NCBI GenBank assembly: GCA_003161835.1
Contig: PMNO01000632.1
Span: 810 to 6,396, forward strand
Direction: 5' to 3'
Origin: Myxococcales bacterium
GTDB lineage: Bacteria > Myxococcota_A > Polyangia > Fen-1088
DNA: 5,587 bases
Each line of letters begins with the position of its first letter. Positions within the stretch are counted from its first letter, which is position 1. The notes beneath the pieces are model-generated. The model was not told the origin of the DNA. It saw nothing but the letters and a program-made list of their open reading frames with translations, and searched no databases. The translations under genes and the position numbers were made by a program. Below are positions 1 through 4,697 of the stretch, in pieces.

Positions 1-2257
1 TGCGGATCTCATGGCTCATGTTGGCGAGGAACCGACTCTTGGCCACGTTCGCCCGCTCTGCGGTGAGAATGGCCTCGCGCAGTGATCGTTCGGATTGCTT
101 CTGGCGGGTGACGTCGAGGGCCACACCCAGGTAGCCAAACAGCGCGCCGTCGTCGCCGATCATCGCCGTGACGACCAGGGATACCGTGACCGGGGTGCCA
201 TCTTTGCGGAAATAGGTCCACTCGCGGGGCTGGCGGAGTGCCAGCGGATGTGTGAAGGCCGCGCATCCCTCCACCAGCTCGCCTGACTGCGCGGTCAGCT
301 CCTCGGCCCGGAGGCGAACCTCCTCCGGGTCGTGAATCAGCATCGGCGTGGCGCGATTGACCACCTCCTCGCTGCGATAACCCAGCAACAGCTCGGCTCC
401 CTTGTTGAACACCCGGATCATCAGATTGGGGTCGGTGGCGATCAGCGAGACCTCGGACGCGGATCCCAGCACGGACTGCAACAGGGACGACGTCTCGACC
501 AACTCCAGCTCCATCTTCTTGCGATCCGTGATGTCGAGGTTGACGCCCGTCATGCGCACGGCCATCCCCGCCGCGTCTCGAACCACGCGGGCAGACGCTT
601 TCAGATGGCGCACCTGCCCGTCGGGCCAGACGATGCGAAACTCCATGTCGAACTCGCGCTCTCCCTCCATCGCCTGGCCGAGCTGGCGCTCGCAGCGCTC
701 CCGATCGTCGGGATGCAGGCTGGTGGACCACAGATCGTACGGTTCGAGATCGCTCTTCGCCGAGCGGCCGTACAGGCGGTACATCCACTGGTCCCACTGG
801 AGGGTATTCGCCACGCAATCGAACTCCCACACGCCGATACCTTCCCCGTCCGCCGCCAGGGAGAATCGCTCGGCGGTCTTCTGCAGCTCGGTCTTGGCGA
901 TCTTGGCTGCGGTGATGTCGAAGCGGATGGAGATGTATTTCTCGATGGTGCCGTCGGCGTCCGCGAAGGGGGCGATCATGCTGTCGACCCAGTACAGGGA
1001 GCCATCCTTGGCCCGGTTGCAGATCTCCCCCCGCCAGGGTTGCCCGGAGGCGATCGTGCGCCACATCCCGGCCCAGAAGGCGCGATCGTGCACGCCCGAG
1101 TTGATCACCTTGTGGGTCTTTCCCAGCAGCTCGTCGCGGCTGAACCCCGAGATCCGGCAAAACTGCTGGTTGGCGTCGGTGATGCGGCCCCGCGCGTCCG
1201 TGACCGACACGATCGCGTGCTGATGAATCGTGCGCAGCAACGCCTCGTTTTCGCGCAGGGCCGCGGCCAAGCGCTGCTCGTCCAGGGTGTGCTGAGTGAC
1301 GTCGTAGGCGATGAGGTAGAAACCCCGCACCTTGTCTGCCACCCGGTCTGGCAAGTAGTGCACCACCATGTGCCGACCTTCGCGCCCGTCGATGGGGGGC
1401 AGCGTGAGCTCGAAGGTCCGGGCTTCGCCGCGGAGGGCAGCCTCCATGCGCGGGATGCTGTCGGCGGCGAATCGTCCCCCCAGGAGATCGCGCACGTGGA
1501 CGCCGGGCATGGTCGTCGGATCCAGGCCAAACCACGCTTGGTGAGCGTTGTTGGCAAACCGATTGCGCAGGTCGCGATCCCAGTAGCTGATCACCGACGG
1601 CACGGCGTCCAGGATGCTGCGTAGATCCCGCTCGGCCGTCTCTAAGGACTCGGTTCGCTCCCGTACCTGCTGCTCGAGCGTCGCGTTCAGGTCCTTCAGC
1701 TGGTGCTCGGCCCGCTTGGAGGTGCTGATGTCGCGGAGTGTCTTGCAGAAACCGAAGAGATGGCCGCTCGCCCCCACAATGGGCGCGGCCGCTACCGAGA
1801 CGTCCAGCAGTGTGCCGTCTGCCCGCATCCGGGTGGTGTCGAACGAAAACACGGATTCGCCGCGGGCGATCCTGGCTCGAATCGCCTCGTCCTCCGCGAC
1901 GCGAGCCGGGGGCAGCAACAGCGCGGCGGCCATTTTCCCCAGTGCCTCGGCCGCCGCATAGCCGAACATCTTCTCGGCTCCCCGGTTCCAGTCGGTGATC
2001 CGCCCGTCAAGCCCCTCGCCGACGATGGCGTCGCTAGAGCTGTCGACGATGGCCGCGCGCCGGATCTTCTCGAGGCGCACCTGACGAGCACGGCCCCGGC
2101 TCTGCGCCAACATGAAGACCAAGACCGCCAGCAAGCAGGCGATCCCGACGCCGGCCAGGGCCAGGGTCCGAGGCTCGCCCAGATCGAGATCGCTCACGAA
2201 CCCGGGCGCCGCGTGAATCTGCGCCTCCCAGGTCCGACCGTTCACCGAAACCACCAT
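1..2257 (-). CDS. Membrane-anchored multi-PAS sensor histidine kinase (3' end cut by the window edge)
   Basis: The frame is open for 752 codons from ATG 2257 to the left edge, where it stops at the H-box: the last residues read SRFLANMSHEIR, placing the phospho-accepting His at residue 749 (bases 11-13). Visible order: a 32-residue stub with GRTWEAQIHAAPGF, resembling the end of a CHASE sensor domain; one transmembrane helix (about 33-51) followed by Arg-rich sequence, so the rest is cytoplasmic; PAS1 about 66-178; a charged, probably coiled-coil linker 180-212; PAS2 213-322; PAS3 339-449; PAS4 461-577; PAS5 590-717; HisKA from about 738. The HATPase domain must lie outside the window. By family knowledge it autophosphorylates and passes phosphate to a receiver Asp; the adjacent REC-GGDEF protein is the obvious candidate partner (inference). 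ATG 2257 is the first usable start after the in-frame stop at 2291-2293, but its AGGA is a distant 11 nt away and the N-terminus looks truncated. Confidence 0.93.
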   Translation of the reverse strand, partial: MVVSVNGRTWEAQIHAAPGFVSDLDLGEPRTLALAGVGIACLLAVLVFMLAQSRGRARQVRLEKIRRAAIVDSSSDAIVGEGLDGRITDWNRGAEKMFGYAAAEALGKMAAALLLPPARVAEDEAIRARIARGESVFSFDTTRMRADGTLLDVSVAAAPIVGASGHLFGFCKTLRDISTSKRAEHQLKDLNATLEQQVRERTESLETAERDLRSILDAVPSVISYWDRDLRNRFANNAHQAWFGLDPTTMPGVHVRDLLGGRFAADSIPRMEAALRGEARTFELTLPPIDGREGRHMVVHYLPDRVADKVRGFYLIAYDVTQHTLDEQRLAAALRENEALLRTIHQHAIVSVTDARGRITDANQQFCRISGFSRDELLGKTHKVINSGVHDRAFWAGMWRTIASGQPWRGEICNRAKDGSLYWVDSMIAPFADADGTIEKYISIRFDITAAKIAKTELQKTAERFSLAADGEGIGVWEFDCVANTLQWDQWMYRLYGRSAKSDLEPYDLWSTSLHPDDRERCERQLGQAMEGEREFDMEFRIVWPDGQVRHLKASARVVRDAAGMAVRMTGVNLDITDRKKMELELVETSSLLQSVLGSASEVSLIATDPNLMIRVFNKGAELLLGYRSEEVVNRATPMLIHDPEEVRLRAEELTAQSGELVEGCAAFTHPLALRQPREWTYFRKDGTPVTVSLVVTAMIGDDGALFGYLGVALDVTRQKQSERSLREAILTAERANVAKSRFLANMSHEIR

Positions 2258-2385
2258 CCGCGGTCCAATCCTAGGGAAGCAGCCACAGAATCACCGGGAG
2301 AGTGGAAGAAGACGCCCAGCTCGGGCCGCGCCAGATCGCGCAAGCTCAGCACCAGCTGTCCCCCGAAGCTGGAATCGGCCAGGCG
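2258..2385 (-). pseudogene. Decayed coding remnant between cyclase and kinase, possibly part of a lost CHASE-type sensor domain
   Basis: The cyclase stop is at 2386-2388. Directly after it, in the same frame, the sequence stays open to a stop at 2242-2244 and reads, in part, GGQLVLSLRDLARPELGVFF. Its first 28 codons (2385-2302) have G or C at 25 of 28 third positions, a coding signature matching the neighbours; the next 12 (2301-2266) drop to about 4 of 12. The kinase then begins in a different frame with a segment resembling the last strand of a CHASE domain before its transmembrane helix. I infer that this stretch was once part of the kinase sensor region and is now separated from it by a frameshift, with the earlier part of the domain and first membrane helix missing. 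The CHASE assignment of this piece itself is weak. Alternatives are a sequencing indel or a non-genic spacer. Confidence 0.4.
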
Positions 2386-3438
2386 TCACTGTGAGCCGGT
2401 CACGCCGACTCCCGAAGCACGGAATCGTCGAAGCGGGTCGATGGTCGGGTCAATGATCGGATCATGGACCCAGCGACCGGTGTCCTCGTCCAGGGGGCAC
2501 GTGAAGAAAGCCCGGTTGCGGCCGCCACGCTTGGCCCGGTAAAGGGCCTGGTCAGCCGCGGCGACCAGGCCTTCAGGTGCGATACTGAGGCCGGGATCGC
2601 GGCTGAACCGGTGCCGGGCACCGTCCTGCTCCCCATGAGGATCGCAGGCCACGCCCACGCCCACGCTGACGGTCACGATGCCGAGAGGCTCGGAGTCCTC
2701 GTTTGAAATAGCCCGCGCCCGCAGGACATGAAGAATTCGGCGCGCCACTTGGGCGGCTCCCTCGGACGGCGTGTCGGGCAGGATGATGCCGAACTCTTCC
2801 CCCCCGACGCGGGCCACCACGTCAGTTGCGCGCGGGCAGGAATGGGCCAGAAGTTCTGCGACGGACCGCAGGCAGGAATCGCCCGCCGGATGTCCATACC
2901 GGTCATTGAACAGCTTGAAGTGATCAATATCGACCATCAAAAGCGCGAGCGGATGGCCCGAGCGCAGGGACCGTCTACACTCGACGGCCAGAACCTCGTC
3001 AAAGCGGCGCCGGTTGGCCAAGCCGGTCAGGGCGTCCGTGACCGCGCTCTGGCGGAGCTGGTCGGCCATGGCCTTGAAATGCAGTTGGGCCTTCACGCGG
3101 GCCACGACCAAGGGCGGACTGACCGGTTTGCCAATGAAGTCGGCGGCCCCCACCGCGAAGCCGGCCACCTCGAAGGCCTCTTCACGGTGCGAGGTCACGA
3201 AGATGGTGGGGATCCCTGTCAGTACCGGATCGGCCTTTAGCTCCGCCATGACCTCAAGGCCACTCATTCCCGGCATCTCGCCATCGAGCAAGATGACGTC
3301 CGGGATCACCGAGCGGGCCATTTCCAGGGCGTCGACGCCGTTGGTGGCGATGCGAATCTCCCCGAGACCGGCAAGGATCCGACGGAGCAGCTGGATAGTG
3401 ACCGGATCGTCGTCTACCAGTAGAATCTTCGCCGTCAT
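2386..3438 (-). CDS. Response regulator with receiver and GGDEF domains (diguanylate cyclase)
   Basis: This 350-residue protein has the PleD/WspR-type logic of a phosphorylation-controlled enzyme that makes c-di-GMP from two GTP. The receiver domain (about 3-120) has the acidic pair D9/D10, phosphoacceptor D52 in LLDGEMPGMSG, T82 and K104. The GGDEF domain (about 131-312) opens with the canonical DALTGLANRR, has metal-binding D170 in DIDHFKLFND, and has the active-site loop GGEEF at 212-216. RATD at 203-206 lies five residues before GGEEF, the canonical inhibitory I-site spacing, so product feedback is expected. It ends with the usual ALYRAKRGGRNR, then a roughly 38-residue tail of no recognised type. 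The loop after VSVGVG, near residues 266-287, is longer than usual. The start at 3438 is preferred over an in-frame ATG at 3490-3492, because a GAGGA ribosome site sits 5 nt upstream and the receiver begins right after it. Cytoplasmic; transcribed toward the kinase. Confidence 0.95.
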   Translation of the reverse strand: MTAKILLVDDDPVTIQLLRRILAGLGEIRIATNGVDALEMARSVIPDVILLDGEMPGMSGLEVMAELKADPVLTGIPTIFVTSHREEAFEVAGFAVGAADFIGKPVSPPLVVARVKAQLHFKAMADQLRQSAVTDALTGLANRRRFDEVLAVECRRSLRSGHPLALLMVDIDHFKLFNDRYGHPAGDSCLRSVAELLAHSCPRATDVVARVGGEEFGIILPDTPSEGAAQVARRILHVLRARAISNEDSEPLGIVTVSVGVGVACDPHGEQDGARHRFSRDPGLSIAPEGLVAAADQALYRAKRGGRNRAFFTCPLDEDTGRWVHDPIIDPTIDPLRRFRASGVGVTGSQ

Positions 3439-3442
3439 TTGG

Positions 3443-3448
3443 TTCCTC
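3443..3448 (-). promoter_or_regulatory. Ribosome binding site of the REC-GGDEF gene
   Basis: Read on the minus strand this is GAGGAA, four bases before ATG 3438 (intervening CCAA). It decides the start: the upstream in-frame ATG at 3492 would add 18 Arg-rich residues that are not part of a receiver fold. No convincing -35/-10 pair was found upstream. Confidence 0.7.
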
Positions 3449-3598
3449 GTGTCGCGCCGCCGCCGTGCCAGTGGACTGGTATCCCGTAGCAACGGCTGAT
3501 GCCACCTTTTCTTGAGACAGCCGCAACCGACGCTTCGCGCCGGCGGTGAAGGGGAGCGGGGACGAGCGAGCCTGAACCTGCTCGAGGCTGACCAGGGA

Positions 3599-3673
3599 TT
3601 CCTGCGGGCAAAGCGGTACCTGATCCACTATCACGGCGAGCGGAACCATCAGGGACGCGCAAACTTGTTGGTA
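3599..3673 (+). pseudogene. C-terminal remnant of an rve-type (integrase-core) transposase
   Basis: Read in the plus frame beginning at 3599, the segment includes KRYLIHYHGERNHQGRANLL. The pattern Y-x-x-x-Y-H-x-E-R-N-H-Q-G followed by N-x-L is the conserved end of many IS3/IS481-like integrase-core transposases. Here the catalytic DDE core, the helix-turn-helix domain and the usual few C-terminal residues are all missing. The frame is open on both sides, but the flanking translation (Gly/Arg-rich before, Ala/Pro/Ser/Arg-rich after) shows no family resemblance. I read it as a dead fragment left by an old insertion. The short length limits certainty about the exact family. Confidence 0.6.
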
Positions 3674-3717
3674 ACGGCGCAGAGGGCAGCGGGGCTGCGT
3701 GGGGCCTTCAGGCCGAT

Positions 3718-3924
3718 TCTAGTTCAGACGTTCTGCGCTCCACGATCGTGCGGAGGCGCTTCGACGGCACCTTGCGCGTCCAGTTCCTCACCATCCCGAA
3801 GTCGAAGCCGTCGGGCAGCTCGACCCGTCTGGCCGATTCCGAACTCGCTTCGCCCGGGTTAGAGGTTGCCGCGCCGGGTAAGGTGACGTCGCGCCCTCGT
3901 CCCCTGCGCTTCCCCTGCGCTTGA
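3718..3924 (+). mobile_element. Possible second transposase C-terminal fragment
   Basis: The plus frame through 3718-3924 (stop TGA at 3922-3924) includes LRSTIVRRRFDGTLRVQF. It resembles, from memory, the final beta-strand module of ISNCY-type transposases, where a V-E-R-R-x-D-G-T-L-x-x-R-F pattern recurs. It has no start codon near its head and lies in a different frame from the ERNHQG fragment just upstream, so the two would be separate pieces. A caution: the minus-strand reading of the same bases (ending ...VERRTSELESA, stop 3708-3710) shares the same wobble positions, so third-position GC cannot tell the strands apart. Treat as a hypothesis. Confidence 0.3.
3900..3921. repeat. Perfect 11-bp tandem duplication
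   Basis: TCCCCTGCGCT occurs twice head to tail (3900-3910 and 3911-3921), just downstream of the small DUF1566 gene and at the end of the IS-remnant interval. It could be a replication-slippage product. I see no sign that it is a binding site. Confidence 0.85.
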
Positions 3925-3949
3925 CCGCCCGACGGCGACCTGTGTCTCC

Positions 3950-4408
3950 TCAGCGCACGCAACGCACATATTCCGTATCCGTCACGGCGTTGTGGTTCGT
4001 GTTGCCGTTGAAGAATTGGACGGTCCAAGAGTTGGACGTGTTTGAGGCATATAGCGTCGAAGACCAGAAAAAATCTGCCGGTGTTGACGAAAATGCGCTC
4101 GCGTCGATTGTCGGGCCGGGCGGCGCCACCGAATCGTCGATCAACGTCTGCAGCTCCTTGATCGCGGGCAGCCGCCAGCCACTGCCAGGCAGTGCCGCCA
4201 CGTTGCCCCCGCAATAGGTCACGGCGTTCGCGTAGGTGTACCTGGTGGTCGACACTGTCTGCTGCCAGTTCAAACCTGTCTTGCTGTCGTGGACCACGCC
4301 GGCCGAGGGCGTGAAACGTCCCGCGGGCGCGCTAGCGCGCGCGGGCACGGCAACCAGCAGCGCGAACAAGGCGGCGGAGGCTACGAAACGTTCAGCGGGC
4401 AAGGTCAT
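3950..4408 (-). CDS. Small exported DUF1566 (Lcl C-terminal) domain protein
   Basis: This complete 152-residue protein opens with a classical signal peptide: a short n-region with Arg7, a hydrophobic core VASAALFALLVAV (9-21), and an A-x-A type end, with cleavage likely after Ala25 or Ala27. The mature part is one DUF1566/Lcl C-terminal domain (about 33-152), shown by the landmarks TGLNWQ (44-49), VTYC (63-66), WRLPAIKEL (78-86), FWSST (114-118), WTVQFFNGN (128-136) and the terminal YVRCVR. The two cysteines, C66 and C150, are conserved in the neighbouring paralogue and could form a disulfide. A predicted secreted or periplasmic protein; biochemical function unknown. DUF1566 is thought to adopt a C-type-lectin-like fold, which would suit ligand binding. 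The start is supported by AAGGGG five bases upstream. The gene lies 267 bp downstream of a larger DUF1566 gene on the same strand, so it probably has its own promoter. Confidence 0.87.
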   Translation of the reverse strand: MTLPAERFVASAALFALLVAVPARASAPAGRFTPSAGVVHDSKTGLNWQQTVSTTRYTYANAVTYCGGNVAALPGSGWRLPAIKELQTLIDDSVAPPGPTIDASAFSSTPADFFWSSTLYASNTSNSWTVQFFNGNTNHNAVTDTEYVRCVR

Positions 4409-4413
4409 GGGGT

Positions 4414-4419
4414 CCCCTT
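4414..4419 (-). promoter_or_regulatory. Ribosome binding site of the small DUF1566 gene
   Basis: On the minus strand this reads AAGGGG, five bases before ATG 4408. It supports that start, which also places an ideal signal peptide at the N-terminus. Confidence 0.6.
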
Positions 4420-4648
4420 GGGCTTCGGATCATCGGGCAAAGGACGTACGAAAACATACGCGAGCCGGCGCCGCTTCGCATTGTCGCAGGTCTCTGGATG
4501 CTCGCCCCACAGGCGCTCTCGCCCGGAGCGCGGAAGGGCCTCGCCCCGCCCGCGGGCCCATCCCGGGAGACACGAGGCGTGCTCAGTTCGTGCTCAAGAA
4601 CAACGTCTCCGGCGGGCAAAGCTCGCCTTGGTTCGCTGGTCTCCCTAC

Positions 4649-4662
4649 CGTGAAACGTCACG
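4649..4662 (-). other. Hairpin just downstream of the larger DUF1566 gene
   Basis: CGTGA (4649-4653) and TCACG (4658-4662) pair around a four-base loop, about 20 bases after the gene's stop. An outer pair, TTGGTTC 4628-4634 with GAACCAA 4664-4670, could extend it with an internal loop. There is no T-run after it, so it may be a transcript-end stabiliser rather than a terminator, or chance. Confidence 0.3.
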
Positions 4663-4679
4663 AGAACCAAAATGTCCCA

Positions 4680-4697
4680 TCCTCAGCGCACGCAACG
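4680..4697 (-). repeat. 18-bp sequence shared with 3947-3964 at the ends of both DUF1566 genes
   Basis: The plus-strand string TCCTCAGCGCACGCAACG occurs at 4680-4697 and again at 3947-3964. In each copy it spans the stop codon and the codons for the terminal RCVR (R-C-V-R, CGT TGC GTG CGC), and it runs three bases past the TGA. The identity reaches synonymous positions and beyond the stop, which points to common descent of the gene ends rather than protein selection alone. Confidence 0.85.

Larger units (their letters stand above)
3439..3949. other. Gene-poor interval with insertion-sequence debris
   Basis: About 510 bp without an intact gene separate the cyclase from the small DUF1566 gene. 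Bases 3439-3598 should contain the cyclase promoter, but I cannot point to a convincing consensus. Bases 3599-3673 encode a transposase-like C-terminus on the plus strand. Bases 3709-3924 are an open plus-strand frame with high third-position GC and no start codon at its head. Bases 3900-3921 hold an 11-bp tandem duplication. No terminal inverted repeat or target-site duplication was recognised, so any element here is degraded. Confidence 0.6.
4409..4682. other. Intergenic region with several short inverted repeats, no gene
   Basis: This spacer lies between the two DUF1566 genes and should hold the terminator of one and the promoter of the other. It contains GCCCGCGGGC (4548-4557) and TCCCGGGA (4561-4568), bracketed by GCCTCG (4538-4543) and CGAGGC (4573-4578). 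It also has a hairpin CGTGA-AACG-TCACG (4649-4662) lying between TTGGTTC (4628-4634) and GAACCAA (4664-4670), and the imperfect palindrome CGTACGAAAACATACG (4445-4460). None is followed by a T-tract in the minus direction, so no intrinsic terminator is called. No confident -35/-10 pair was seen. Confidence 0.5.

Noticed and set aside
9..1535. Long minus-strand frame of 508 codons under the kinase
   Set aside because: Its translation is Arg/Gly/Pro-rich with no domain. The adjacent minus frame gives five PAS domains and an H-box through the same bases, so this is a shadow.
332..1624. 430-codon plus-strand frame antisense to the kinase
   Set aside because: Antisense mirror of the PAS-coding frame with Leu/His/Gln/Gly-rich composition and no recognisable fold; a GC-rich artefact.
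1703..2542. 279-codon plus-strand frame spanning the kinase start and the cyclase end
   Set aside because: It covers two well-supported minus-strand genes and their spacer, and its translation has no family resemblance.
3439..3492. Upstream ATG at 3492 as the cyclase start
   Set aside because: It would add 18 Arg-rich residues before the receiver fold, while ATG 3438 has a good GAGGA site and begins the fold directly.
3488..3504. Sigma-54-like promoter upstream of the cyclase (minus strand TGGCATCAGCCGTTGCT)
   Set aside because: The GG and GC elements are 11 bases apart instead of the required 10, so it should not work as a -24/-12 promoter.
3708..4214. 168-codon minus-strand frame overlapping the small DUF1566 gene
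   Set aside because: Its upstream part is a shadow of the DUF1566 domain. Only the last 40 residues look protein-like, and these are considered under the 3709-3924 ambiguity.
4611..4627. Hairpin GGCGGGC-AAA-GCTCGCC as terminator of the larger DUF1566 gene
   Set aside because: The stem has one mismatched position in the minus-strand RNA and no U-tract follows, so it does not meet the intrinsic-terminator pattern.
4392..4670. 92-codon minus-strand frame in the spacer between the DUF1566 genes
   Set aside because: Arg/Pro/Gly-rich, no ribosome site noticed, no family features, and it runs into the start of the signal-peptide gene in another frame.
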